Below are positions 24,371-36,662 of a stretch of 64,000 nucleotides of DNA, piece after piece (the stretch's first letter is position 1; every line of letters starts with the position of its first letter). Below the pieces are notes generated by a model. The model saw nothing but the letters and a program-made list of their open reading frames with translations, did no database searches and had not been told where the DNA came from. The stretch is taken from the NCBI GenBank assembly GCA_963457665.1, contig OY735212.1, forward strand, positions 15,406,573 through 15,470,572, given 5' to 3'. Made by a program: the position numbers and the translations under genes. The DNA comes from Thysanoteuthis rhombus (lineage: Eukaryota; Mollusca; Cephalopoda; Oegopsida; Thysanoteuthidae).

Positions 24371-24489
24371 CCAACTTCCTTAGTAGAGGTAAATAGTAAC
24401 AATGTTGTAGAAAAAAGTCCTGCTATATAGACAAAGGAAGTACAGCTATGTTTTTTTAATGTATCTCTAGCAGCGACTACCGTCACTGG

Positions 24490-24860
24490 TTGACTGACAT
24501 ATGGAAATGTGAATTACGCTCCTGTCAGTTTTGATAGTCAAGATGATTTTCATTAATATCTCCATGTTTTTCCAGGAATTGCTATTTAGTTTATTCTTGA
24601 TAAAATAACCAATATCATTATTTAATTTATAATAAAAATGATTAATATTTTTCAATAAATTAAGTGATATTCTGACCAAATAAATTTTGGAGATAAAAGT
24701 CACATTTGATTTATCAATAATGTGTAATATATTTCTTCCTGGATTTTAGATATGTAGTGGGAGAATCTAGATGTTTCTATTCGTTTTAAGATGTTTTTCA
24801 ACTTGATTTTAGGTTTAAACTTGAAAATAACGTTGGCATCAATGTCCTTGCAAGATATTT
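24490..24860 (+). repeat. hAT-like dispersed repeat, arm 1 of an inverted pair
   Basis: GGAGATAAAAGTCA, TCAATAATGTGTAATATATTT, GGATTTTAGAT, TTTTAAGATGTTTTTC and AAACTTGAAAATAACGTTGGC occur in order. All recur reverse-complemented at 25722-26030. The end GTTGGCA resembles the ends of the 14.8 kb element. Confidence 0.75.
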
Positions 24861-25721
24861 ACACAAGAAAAGAACTAGCACATCTATGGTCTGACTTACG
24901 GGTTTTTTTTAAAGAAATAATAAACAGCTAAGTCTGTCAAGTCTTAATTGTCTGGCTTAATTAGATTATCAATCAAAGGCATTAATACTAATGTTGTAGA
25001 AATATTTTCAGCTCCCTAGACACAAAAAATAGGGCTTTTTTTTTAAAGGGTAAAATACGTTTTTCTTCATTCATGGAACGAAAACGAGGTGTATTGCGTG
25101 AGAGGGGATATTTGAAAGTACTTCCCTATAGGAGGGGGCCCCAAAAAAGGTTTATTAAGGGTAGATCACCAACTGTATATCTCTAAATGTTAAAGGGAGC
25201 CCCTCAAGCTCTCGAATCTCATCCAACTTCTCGCTACACCACTGGGGTTATGTTTAGAGTTAGTACGCTGACTTAGAAATAATAATACCAATATAGTAGA
25301 AAGTTTTTCAGTTCTCGAGACAAACACACACAAAAAGGGTTATTTTCTTTAAGGAAAAAGAAATAGCAAAATTAGATTCGGCCGAGCACCAATCTGCATT
25401 TGTCAGATAAGATGAGAGGAAATAAAACCCAGCTATCTCTCAGAGAGGGTCCAGGACCCCAAGTGGAACCCATGTTGCAAAGAACAGACAGGAATCATGA
25501 AGAGAGAAACTGTGGGAAGAAATGCACAGACGGCCCTGAGGCACAAAAAAAAACAACACAAAACAGAAACTATGAGTAACCAGCGTTCAGAACAATCTCT
25601 AAAAAAGAAAAAAAATTCTCTTTACACGATCCAAATAAGATTAGGTCAAGGGTTTCTAAGATAAGAAACATTTCCCCCTCCTACACATTCTTTGTAGATA
25701 TTCACATTACTATGGAGCAGT

Positions 25722-26030
25722 TGCCAACTTTATTTTCAAGTTTATATCTAAAATTGAGTTTTAAGAAAACATCTTAAAACATCTAAAAATTACTAAATTA
25801 ACCAAGTACTTATCTAAAATCTAGGAAATTTACAACACATTATTGATGAATTAAACATGACTTTAATCTCCAATATTTGTTTATTAAAAGAATTTTTTTC
25901 TTTATTACAATTAATTAAATGAAAATACCAATTGTTTTTTTGAAAATCATCTATATAGCAATCCCTGACATCTAGACGCAACAGAAAAAATATTTAGATT
26001 TAGATGAAAAAACATCTAAATTGGTAGCAT
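25722..26030 (-). repeat. hAT-like dispersed repeat, arm 2 of an inverted pair
   Basis: Reverse complement counterpart of 24490-24860, about 870 bp away. It starts AGTTGCCAACTTTATTTTCA on the plus strand. ATTTAGATG and CATCTAAAT at 26005-26028 form an extra small hairpin. Confidence 0.75.
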
Positions 26031-26057
26031 CACAATGCAGTGTCATAAGACTAACTT

Positions 26058-26061
<4 letters not shown>

Positions 26062-26093
<32 letters not shown>

Positions 26094-26168
26094 CTCTCTC
26101 TGTCTCTCTCTCTATCTATCTATCTATCTATTTCCCCCTCGAACACACGCACACACACACACACACAT
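26062..26168. repeat. (TC)n(TATC)n...(CA)n microsatellites
   Basis: TC array (26062-26110), TATC array (26111-26131) and CA array (26147-26167). Confidence 0.97.
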
Positions 26169-28439
26169 ATACACACGTTACTTATATTTTCTATCTTATT
26201 TTCGGTAGACATTTAAGGTAGAAGATCGTGTAAGTACAATAGCTCCAGGGGCCGTACAAAGGAACAGATTCAGAAGTTGGATTGTTGAAAAGTGCTGCTT
26301 GCAATGTCATCAACATCTAAAATACAACAATTGGATTTTTGTAATTGGCCCAAATCTCGACAACTAAGAAAAAACCAAAAAAAAAATATGCTCACCAAAT
26401 TTTGATGCGCAATAGGACTATGGCTGTTGTTGATAATAGAAATTATATAAGCTAAAAAATATGATCTGAAAATTGATTTGATCTCTATAAAAAGCAATTT
26501 GAACCCAATGGGACATGTGACCCGAAAACAAAGAACACGAGTCCTTAAATCATAGACGAGCATGCGTCTAATGGCTGAAAAGCCCTAAAGATTAAAGCTT
26601 TTCAAATGGTCTGATGCAGGATTGCCAATGCTGGGTCCCCCATCCCAAATTTCATTAACCATCTGGGTTTCTGGGTTTACGTTTTGAAAATAGTTCATCA
26701 TCTGGCTTTTTTCATACCACGAATGAATAAATTCTTCAAAGTAACTCATATATTTCTATTCAAGAGAAACACAGACTGTTACTCGCAAATCTATTACTAG
26801 AAATGAGATAGGATCAACTACGTTTGAGCCTCGAGAAAAAATAATTAAGGACTTGGAAGAAGAATCTTTTAGCAAAAGATACTTGAGAATATTAAAACAA
26901 AAAAGAAAAGAAAATGACGAATCTTTTACTGTCAAGAGAAATTGAAAGGAGGGCGGGATTATCATGATCTACATGAAAAAGTAAGTAAAATAACAATTTC
27001 ATTTTTTTTCCGGGGGGTTGTGAGTCTGATCCGGGGGTTTTCCATCTGTAATGTAGAACGGTCGATCTCAAATTACATTTTGATGAATAGCTTCTTTTTC
27101 AATGCGTCGCAATGACAAATATGCACACAACTTCCAAAGCCTTTTGGAAACGATGATCCACAATATACTTTTGGCTATTAATAATTTTTCGGCAATAAAA
27201 TTAACAGACTATTAATTTATTTTAACTTATGAACTTTACTGTCATTCTTTTCTTTTTGAATGATCAAATCTATCCTTAAATATTGATAGTGTACTTTGAT
27301 CATTTTAGTGTTTGGCTCACTGTGCTGCGAGATCAAAATGGTAGAAATCTCCGGTTTGGGTCGGGTGGTCGGCGATACATGAGAAGGCTAAGCCGGAAGT
27401 ACCACTGCATTAGAGTGAGGTTAAGCGTGGATGGGGTAGTACTATGGTGCGTGGGTTGTATGTCTGGAAACGGTGCGTTCCATTGTATCAAATTAAGGAA
27501 ATTATAGATAGTAAGTCTTATCTAAAAAAAAAATATCGTATATGGATACGTTTCTATACGCCTCAAATCATATGGGTTGGCCGTGAGGTTTCAAGCTCAA
27601 CAGCAAACTCAAATCCGTGCCGAATTGAATTTGTAGCAGAAGTTGCATTTGCTACGAGCCCTGCAATCCCGAAGGCCCTGCGCTAAATGCTTGCAAGCTG
27701 TCAATTCCGATTCAGTGATTCTGAACTTGCTCTATTACTATAGTACTATACTGTCTCTGGTTTTTATGAACAATTAGCTGTTTAAGGTTTTAGTCAATTA
27801 TACCCTAGTTATTTTAGACAGTCAAGAATGGAAGTGTGGTGTATATGAGATACGTACACTACACATAAATACTAAGTAAATCACTTTTCTATGGCAAGTA
27901 AAAACGTATGCTTCAATATCTATGTGTTAGTTTAAGGCCCCTTTATAACATAAGCAATCGGACCATGCTTGACATACGCTGCCAGCTTAATCAATGTTTA
28001 CAATGGAGAAAATACCATTGAGGTCCTACAGTAGCTGGTCTAATCACTGGTTGTCATCTTATAGCCAAGAGTCGAAACCCACAACCAACGCAATAATTCT
28101 ACGAACACAAATGATCTCTTAAATAACTTCGGGGAATTTAAGTGGAAATCCATTGTAAGCATTAAGGAACCTAACTGCGTCGATTTAGGGAGGTGATGCT
28201 GCACTAAAAAAAAAATTGGTCGTCAAACTTAACGTTACTGGCGTATCGATGCAGCTGGCCCTCTGAAAATTCAACATTTACTGGTACTTTCAGTACTATT
28301 TCCAATGACTTTAGCCAGTCTTTAGTTATTATCTATCCATCTTAGACTGATCAAGCAATTTTCAACTATAGAAAATGGCCATAAAAAGACAAACTGTTTT
28401 TGTTTTTTTTCTTACCGAGAAAAAATCTCAGAGTTTGCA

Positions 28440-28510
28440 AGACTGGGGGGGGTGACACCCTGAATTATTGCCCCAGGTGACACCAATTCTAAGAACGCTA
28501 CTGCTCGATA
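28440..28510 (-). repeat. SINE tail fragment
   Basis: CTGGGGGGGGTGACACC...GCCCCAGGTGACACC matches 4200-4260 (CTGTGGGGGGGTGACAAC...GCCCTGGGTGACGTC). Confidence 0.45.
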
Positions 28511-29060
28511 TTAGTGTTCGTTCTTTCATAACCTCTGCTAAATCAAGGTTTACGGAAGGGCCTCAGCTTCCCATGTAGGCGGCAAAACAAAAGTTTCACT
28601 TTTCAAATCCTGTGCGTCCACTTAAGTATCAGATAGCATTTTCTTTGCACGATTTGTAACACAGATGACGGCCAGGAATGTTTGGGGGACAAAAACAATC
28701 AATCAAAGCTTCAAAGGATCATATGATATACAGGTCTGGTTAGTCACTCAATATAAACCATCACGTGACCAACGTCTTTTGGAAGCATGACGTGTTGGAA
28801 AAAAGGGATGATCAATGAACAAGTTACTTATCTCGCCTCTTGTTGAACCCCTCAGTAAAAAAAACAAAACTATTTGAGCGTGAATGCTACAGTGCACAAA
28901 CTAAAGGATCATTTTAGCATACAATTACATTCCAAATTGAATCATTTACTAAAAACCAATCCAGGGTGGGGGTAGGATTTAAAAAAAGTTTTTATTTCTA
29001 GAAAGGCGTAAATGTTTTAAGTTTTAACCTTCTAGCTCCATTTGTGCATTCTGTATGCAC

Positions 29061-29103
29061 GATACATACATACATAAATACATACATACATACATACATA
29101 CAT
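29061..29103. repeat. (CATA)n microsatellite inside the inverted-repeat element
   Basis: The tetranucleotide array lies at the same internal place as in the copies at 32601 and 50925, so it is part of the element. Confidence 0.95.
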
Positions 29104-29149
29104 TCATAGCCAGCCAGTCAGGTCCACTTAAAAACTGAATGAACCTATA

Positions 29150-29421
29150 TTACTGTAGAAATTATAAGGAAATTCAAATGGCAACAGGCTGGTCATGTTG
29201 TAAGGATGGCAGATGACCGATGGATATCACGACACACAACATGGATTCCCAGAGGTCTAATGCAAAACTGAAGCCGGAAAATATGAAATGGCAAGACGAA
29301 CTGGACCGGATCAGAAAATATTGGCTCTGCGACGGCCACAATAGAGAGATGTGGCGAATCCTTGGTGAATGTCTATGTCCAACGACGGACAATAAAAGAC
29401 TAATGATGATAATGATGATAT
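29150..29421 (+). mobile_element. RTE-type LINE 3' end, nested insertion
   Basis: The translation, with breaks, includes KFKWQQAGHVVRMADDRW, KWQDELDRIRKYWLCDG, REMWRILGECLC and PTTDNKRL, then (GATGAT)n. It is 5' truncated and sits inside the inverted-repeat element at 28731-29456, so it inserted later. Confidence 0.85.
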
Positions 29422-29986
29422 TTTTTAGGTTGATAGTGTGGGTTGACGGTTTCTAATTATTAGAAAAAAAGGGGTCTTATAAATCCCCAAAAGGAATCGT
29501 TTTACGTCTGAAGGTGACGTGACCAATTCAGAGATCATGATGAATGAGAAGGGGAGCAGCGGAGAAATCTGTTCATTTTTACCAGATGTGAACTCTCGGA
29601 AAGGTGGGCAGAGCTTATGAGAGACCCAAAGATGAAGGAAAAAAAAAGATCCTAATTTTCTTCGTTCTTGCACGTTTTGCATAAATGATACCCCGGCTTA
29701 CTTTTCTTGGGAGATCTCAGATAAAGAAGCTTTATGATATCGGAGATGCCCCCAGAGGGAAAAAAAAAACTTTGATTACGAGGGTGGGGAATTTAATCTT
29801 ATTTCATTTCTAATTGAGAATTTTTCAAATGTTAATTATCTGCTAAGCCATAAATCATAAAACATTGAAATTATGGGTATCTTTTTCTGTTCTTGTTGAA
29901 GATTTCCAAATAATAGGATACATGTGTTCTTGAAGTAGGAGGGATAATGAATTTGTGAAACTCCTTTTGTGGAGATACGATGGAAA

Positions 29987-30165
<179 letters not shown>

Positions 30166-30566
30166 GAGAGAGAGGGAGAGAGAGAATGAAAGCAATGCGT
30201 GTGTGAACAACTGAAACAGACCAATATGACCAGGAATAGATACCAACAAATTGAGATGGATGATATGGATGAATGGCATGGCTTCGCTAACGAAGATTTA
30301 TGGAGGGTTTCTCATCACTACAGGACCTTAGCCAGCGGGGCTTGTTCGCAGAAAAGTTATCCAGTGTAATGGAGTTTTAAATGCTGAAGTGCGATTTGTG
30401 CACGGTGGAACCCACCCTTTAAACTAAGAGTTTACATGCTATTGTCCACCGAGATGGCACGATAGTCCCTCAGGTTATTGGTTTGAAGGTAAGTTACTCC
30501 TTCTGGTAGATACACTTGCTGGAGCATTCTGACCTGGATAGTTAAACCATAGGACTCAGAAGCAAA

Positions 30567-30568
<2 letters not shown>

Positions 30569-30638
<70 letters not shown>
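30569..30638. repeat. (TA)n microsatellite
   Basis: Uninterrupted TA array of about 70 nt. Confidence 0.99.
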
Positions 30639-30641
<3 letters not shown>

Positions 30642-31114
30642 ACTGAGTCTCACATCTGAATGTGTTAAAGATTCAATCTTCAATCAAATCAATTCCTTCC
30701 GTGTATTCGTGTCTGCTAACCCTTTCATGAACAAATCCTTCGGCCTGACTTCATTCGACATTATTTGCAAATTTGCAACTCACACACAAATGAGGAAACA
30801 ACAACTAACATGGAAGATCATTTGCTCATAGCTGACATCTTGCAAAAAAGGTGTGTTCTCATTTCGGAAACGGAAAATTGTCTGTTGGGCTGGATGTTGG
30901 GATTTCTGTTAGTGGAGACCTCCCTCTATGCAACAGCATTGAGGAACTGGATGCAGACCCAACTGTCTTAAAGGTTAGGTGCAACACAATCTTCTCACCT
31001 ATACTTTTGCCTCTCTTAGACTATGAGCAGTAACTAGGCTAAAATCAGTGAGCATCAGTATCAAGCTATGTTTAAAATGTATACGTTTGTAAACATGGGG
31101 GTTTGTGTGTTTGT

Positions 31115-31117
<3 letters not shown>

Positions 31118-31166
<49 letters not shown>
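31118..31166. repeat. (GT)n microsatellite
   Basis: Uninterrupted GT array. Confidence 0.99.
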
Positions 31167-31168
<2 letters not shown>

Positions 31169-31489
31169 TGGGGGTGTCCAAAGATTATTTGTTTACACCT
31201 GACATCTTGCAAAAAGGTGTGTTTTCATTTGGAGAATAGCAAGTTGTGTTCTGGGGTATTTCAGGGAGGGGCCCCTTTCCTTCTGCATCAATTGTGGGTG
31301 CTAAACATAAACCAGCTGAATCGACATGCTGCAAATGCCAGCCGTTCCTGGTTGTGTTTATTTTTATTATTTCATCCCCCCCTGCCCCAAAGCAGATGTC
31401 TTGAGAAACAAACAAGAAAGCCGAACGGACGTCACTTCCCAAGAGACAAACGAAACAGATTTCCATTTTAGGCATTTTGGATCAAATTC

Positions 31490-31560
31490 TAGAGTCCGAT
31501 CTCAAAAGTTGAAGGCACAAGTTTTCAGATTAAACCGTGATTAAAAATCAATTTAACAAA
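31490..31560 (+). repeat. Short dispersed repeat (pair with 50250)
   Basis: AAGGCACAAGTTTTCAGATT, AACCGTGAT and CAATTTAA line up with AAAGCACAAATTTTCAGATT, CACCGTCAT and CAATTTAA at 50285-50340. Confidence 0.55.
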
Positions 31561-31624
31561 TGTGGAATGTGACCCTATTTCTTTACAGCATTTTTATATT
31601 TAGTTAGACAGGTCAGGATTCCAC

Positions 31625-31830
31625 ATTTAAGGGGCCGATTTAGCATACACTTACATCGTAAATTGGTTCCATCTAAAAAAAAAACTATTGGGGGAGGGAG
31701 AAAAAAACTCAGATTGTACCTGATTGTGTTTTTGTTATTGTTGTCGTTGTTTTCCTTCCAGTGACCACTGCCCAACAAAAGTCGAGAAAAGTAACTTTCA
31801 AATTGATTAACCCCATTCCAAATATTTTTG
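31625..31830. repeat. Two opposed fragments of the AGAAACCGTC element
   Basis: 31628-31672 (GGGGCCGATTTAGCATACAC) matches the family on the minus strand. 31758-31830 (CAGTGACCACTGCCCAACAA) matches it on the plus strand. Confidence 0.5.
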
Positions 31831-32600
31831 ATTGATCATCCACCCCCACCCCACCCAATGCATAACACCAAAAGATGTTGGTTGCATTCTGAACGCTAAT
31901 GCTACACGATCCTCCTATCCCTCCATTCGACCTGGGAGCCATACTAAGCGAGGTTCAGTAAATATCAAAAGGCTAGATTTTGAAAATTGTTATATGAGTA
32001 CGATTCGTGCACGATTAGGACATTGGTGCCATACATAATTTCGTATCCCTATATCTTATCAGACCTTGTACTGTAACTAAGCTAAATCAGTAAATATCAA
32101 TGTCAATCTGCTAAGCTAAGCTAAGCAACCAAAGCAACCACCGCCACGAAAGCGTCAGGACAAATTCCGACCTGCTCCGTTAAATGCAATGGAACAGTGC
32201 TGCCCCGGGGTGCCGTATTCCCTGCAGCTGGGCCGAGTAATAAAAACGTAACCCTAAGGATCCCAATGCACGTAGCAATGTGCAGCCTCAGTAGAACCTC
32301 TTTGGCTGACGCATTGTACCGACGCACTCGGTCTTTGACACCTACCATCTCCAGCCCATTCGGCAGGCAAGTGTCAGTACCGGCACCTCGGTCTCTACCG
32401 GGGAACAGATACTACACTTTAATCCATGCCGAAAAGGCCAGAAAAAGAGGGGTAGTTATCTTATTTGAAGTTTTCAAATACTCTTACAACTAGACAGTAC
32501 TCGAGAGGGAAAAGCTATCAAAAATATTATGTTGCTCTGCATTTTCTTGTTTATGTTCAACCAGAATAAATCCGATTTTTTTATGCACTTGCAAAGAAAA

Positions 32601-33080
32601 CAGGCCTGCTTAGTCACTCAGTGGTAACTGTCAGGTGATTGTTTTTTTGGTAGCATGCTAAGTTGAGGGTGACCAATTAAGAAATTGGGAAAAAAAGATG
32701 ATCAAGGAATGGGTTACTTCTCTCGCCTTTTGCTTTGGACCGTGATCGCTAAAAAAAGCTCAAATTTCCAAAAGCGAGCTTCTATGCTGCTGAGCAGAAA
32801 CTAAGGGACCAATTTAGCATAAACTAATCATAGAAATTAGAGCAATCACTAAAATCTTATACGGGGCGTGATTTTCTAAAAGCAGATGAAAAACTCTTGG
32901 ATTTTTCACCTTCTGTCTCCTTTGACGCAGCCTGTACGCACGACACACACATACATACATACATACATACATACATACATACATACATACATACATACAT
33001 ACACACATACATACATAGCCAGCCAAACTCTCTTGGAAACTGAAGAAACCCATAATCATAGTTTTCGTCGACGGTTTCAA
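32601..33080 (-). mobile_element. AGAAACCGTC inverted-repeat element
   Basis: It starts CCTGCTTAGTCACTCAGTGG and ends ATAGTTTTCGTCGACGGTTTC, with an internal (CATA)n array at 32945-33016. Family text AAGGGACCAATTTAGCATAA is present. No coding capacity. Confidence 0.8.
32945..33016. repeat. (CATA)n microsatellite inside the inverted-repeat element
   Basis: ACATACAT array of about 70 nt. On the opposite strand it reads as an MYVC artefact peptide. Confidence 0.98.
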
Positions 33081-33626
33081 AAAAAAAAAGAAGATAGATA
33101 AGTATGGGAAGCTGCTCTGTAATAATCTTTCTCTTGAAATATTTTACAGACAGAAAATATAGACCATAACGTGCCGTTTTATACAAGTAGATAACCATGT
33201 CAAAAAGAGGAGGAAAAAAAACTTCTCAGCTGGTCGCCACTAGTCAGGACTATATTTAGTCCCTTGTGTCCCTAACATAAGTGCTGTTATTGATAATCCA
33301 GCCTCCAGTGAACAGACAACCATATGTTTCGTATTATTGAAAGGTCTGACTCAAATAAATTTGACTCAAATAAATTTACCCCAGACGGGAACGAAAAAAG
33401 AAAACGTAGAACTTAAAGAACAGAGGCACGAAGTAACAATTAGTCATTTTAACATTTGAAAAAAAAAACAACGAATCTGAATCATATTTAAGTAGAAACA
33501 GAAAACACGACTGAAGTGTGATTCTCGTTTGAAAATATCTTTCTTTTTTTTTCTTTTTTTTTTTTTTGTCTCCGGAGTTTTAAGTGGAACAATACTTCTT
33601 TTTGATTCTTGTGTTGAGGCTTTTTA

Positions 33627-34091
33627 AAAACCGTCAACCAAGACTGACAACATCATCAAATTGGTTTCTTAAGTTTTCAGGTGATTCTGCCTGGATAGCT
33701 TGATGGCTGGCTGGCTGGCTATTGTATGTGTCACGTGTGCAGTCGGCATAGATTAAGTTAGAAGGCTGAAAATTTCAACATTTACTTCGTATCTTTTTCT
33801 AGAAAAAAAAAGATTTTCTTAAAATTACTTAGCAAAATATCTTTTTTAGTGGGTGGGCCAATTTACAATGTAAGTCTATGCTTAATCAGTTCCTTAGTTT
33901 GTGTACTGTGGCTCGTTTTCTGAAATTTCGGACTTTTTAGTGGTCCAACAAAATTCGAGTAAAAGGAACTTATCCGTTGATCACCCCTCCCCCCCATTTT
34001 TTTTTTTTTTGATCAACACTCATCAACAGGAGATGCTGTCAAAATAGGTTGATCGCGTGACGGTTTCTACTGAGTAACTAACCAGACCTGT
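33627..34091 (+). mobile_element. AGAAACCGTC inverted-repeat element, near-complete copy
   Basis: It begins AAAACCGTCAACCAAGACTG and ends CGTGACGGTTTCTACTGAG followed by TAACTAACCAGACCTG. Total about 465 bp. It contains GGCTGGCTGGCTATTGTATG, TTTACAATGTAAGTCTATGC and GATCACCCCTCCCCC-type blocks shared by the family. Confidence 0.8.
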
Positions 34092-34242
34092 TTCTTTCTC
34101 TTATTTTCTTTCAATCCGGCGTATTCTAAATACGTTGGTATCTTTGATAATACAGACTGGAGCAAAATAAGCTGAACAGTCCGTTTTCTCTGTAAACAAT
34201 AGACCCTTCCACTTGAAGCTACAGACAGAGAAACAAAAAGAT

Positions 34243-34404
<162 letters not shown>

Positions 34405-35037
34405 GTAAGTCAACCTACTTTTCCTTTGAAAGAAAATAATCCTAGTGGATATATATGGGTGAATATTGAGAAATGGGAAGGATTTCATCACTTTATGCAA
34501 AAATAAATATATGAGTCCAACGTCCGATCATAGAAATGAGGAATGAAATTTTGAAACATGACGGGGGGAAAGAAGGTACGTGCAAAAAAAAAAATTGAGA
34601 ACCACTGCCGTAGTACAACAGTCAAAAGCCTCATTTCAAAGACCGTGCTTCTGTAATATACTGTTGGATCCTCTGTGACTGATTCTATACTGCCATCCTG
34701 CACCACAGTAAGCTAAGCTTAGTAAATAGCCAATTCTTCACTTGAAAAGAGGTAATTGATAAGCTTAGTATATAAGACTATTCACTAGTGTATTAGTTTT
34801 TTTTTTCTTTCAAGGATTGAGCCTTGTACCAGACCTAGTTAAACTAAGTGAATAACCATAATAAGTCATCGTGGTAAGTGCATTCTTTAGAAACTCCTTT
34901 CACATCTGAGAGTAATAACTATGAAAGCCTTAATTGAAAACAATCAAGCGGCCTACACCTTTAAAAGGAATGGAAAATAGCAATTCCAAAGTTTTTTTTG
35001 TTTTTTTTTTGTGAATAATTAGATCAAATTATTAATC

Positions 35038-35170
35038 GGGGAGGTGGAAGTGTCCTAACGGTTGACAGTATAGAAAATAGAACTGGTTGGCTGAGTTCAA
35101 GCTCAGGCTGGGACAATCTACGTTCATCACCGGGGACTGAATGAAAGATTCTGTTCGAAATCCCCAGAAG
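35038..35170 (+). mobile_element. tRNA-derived SINE, diverged
   Basis: The head reads GGTGGAAGTGTCCTAACGGT, then GGCTGAGTTCAAGCTCAGGC as a B-box-like block and a short body. The layout resembles the SINE at 4170-4446. Confidence 0.5.
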
Positions 35171-35179
35171 GTCACCAAT

Positions 35180-35520
35180 TACGAAAGCCAATTGAAGAAG
35201 GCCACAGGATACAACGGCTGAAACGTTGTGATTAGATCAACCATGATGTAGACTGTAGTTGGGTAAATCGATACGTGAATATGATAATGCAATATTTTAT
35301 CTCGGAATTTCGAATCAAAGATGGCCGGAGAGTGTACCAGCTGAATTGTGATTGAAAGAAAAAAAATTTGAGGATAGAAGTCTGAATTATTCATAGGAAA
35401 GCGGAAGTATTTGATATCTAGAATTTCACACAACGCTAGGGAAGCAGGAGAACACAACAGTTGAAACGTCATGATCGAGACAACAAAGATGAAGATACTA
35501 GTCCGAATCATTCATTCAAA
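35180..35520. repeat. Diverged tandem repeat, ~120-bp unit, with GAAACGT blocks
   Basis: GGCTGAAACGTTGTGATTAG (35214), CAGCTGAATTGTGATTGA (35338) and CAGTTGAAACGTCATGATCG (35459) recur at about 120-bp spacing, with similar text between them (GAATCATTCAT, GAATTATTCAT). Confidence 0.65.
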
Positions 35521-36212
35521 TGATATCTGCACTTCTTCCAAAAACTAATCGTGTAGTACAATGAAAAAAAAACAATGATTTAATGCTTTCAATGCAAAGG
35601 ACTGTGCTGATTTATGCCGTAGGGCCCACATAGATGATAATGTGCCAAAATATCGCTTCATTTACTTGAGAATTTCATGCTAATTTTAAAGGTTGGGCTA
35701 TTTGATCCTTCATAACCCACAGTGTGCCATGAAATCTTGAAGTTTTATAATAAAGTCTGCAAAAAATTATTTTCTTACCAGACGCCTTGCAAGATTATTC
35801 ATTGCTAGAATCAAGTTATAAAAATCTCTCGGTTGGAACTCGCATCTCAACTCGGATAACATATAAAGCGGCGATTCTGAATTTGGATTCCACGTCTTAC
35901 AAGAACGCAATTTACATTTTTGTGGATGCAATTTAAAATCTGGGCGTGAGGAGCGAAACGGAACCCAGTTAAAGCTCAACTGATTAAATCCTACTTTCAC
36001 AATACTATTAATTAGTAATTTTACTCTAGACTCCATAGTAACTAACGTTCAACTCCTTTACTTTATAGATGTGAAAGCTGGGATGTAATTGCGTTGTTGC
36101 TACTGAACTTCACGCCATAAAGAAATTACAACTATTTTGGTATGTTCCCTAAAGTTTATATATCAGTATTATTTTCACGAAGAATTTGTTTCTTTGGAGA
36201 TATTAGTAACAG

Positions 36213-36662
36213 TCAGTGAAAACTATTACCAAAACTCTAAAAATAGGATTCCTTTTTTTTTTTTTTTTTTTTTTCCTTAAATTTGTCTGGCTGACTGGCT
36301 ATGAATGTATGTATCACACAAACAGGCAACACCGAAGGAGCCAGAGGACTGAAATTTTCAACATTTGCTCTTTCTTATGTCTACAAAAAAAGTTTTTTGT
36401 TCAGTTGTCAACCCCACTCCATCCCCGGTTTTAGTGTGAGGGTGTCAATTTAGAATGTCATTTTTTCCTAAATTGGTAATCAATTATTGCCTGCTTGTTT
36501 TTGAAAATTCAAAATTTCCAGTGATTCAATAAAAGACGAAAGAAGTAATTTATTACTCATCCCTTATTCCAAAGTTTTAATTGATCGCTCCCAACACGCC
36601 ATGCTGCCAAAATACGTTGGTTATGAGATGCTTTCTATTGGGCGATTAACTAGAACTGTTTT
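36213..36662 (+). mobile_element. AGAAACCGTC inverted-repeat element, diverged
   Basis: It contains GTCTGGCTGACTGGCTATGA, CAATTTAGAATGTC and ACGTTGGTTATGAGATGCTT, then TCTATTGGGCGATTAACTAG. The terminal blocks are decayed. Confidence 0.65.

Larger units (their letters stand above)
28731..29456 (-). mobile_element. AGAAACCGTC inverted-repeat element, interrupted by an RTE fragment
   Basis: It begins CAGGTCTGGTTAGTCACTCA..TAAACCATCACGTGACCAACG and runs through the family consensus to CAGCCAGTCAGGTCCACTT...GAACCTAT. The missing end GGTTGATAGTGTGGGTTGAC plus GGTTTCTAAT lies at 29427-29455, after the RTE piece at 29150-29421. The two parts rejoin as a normal copy. Confidence 0.8.
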
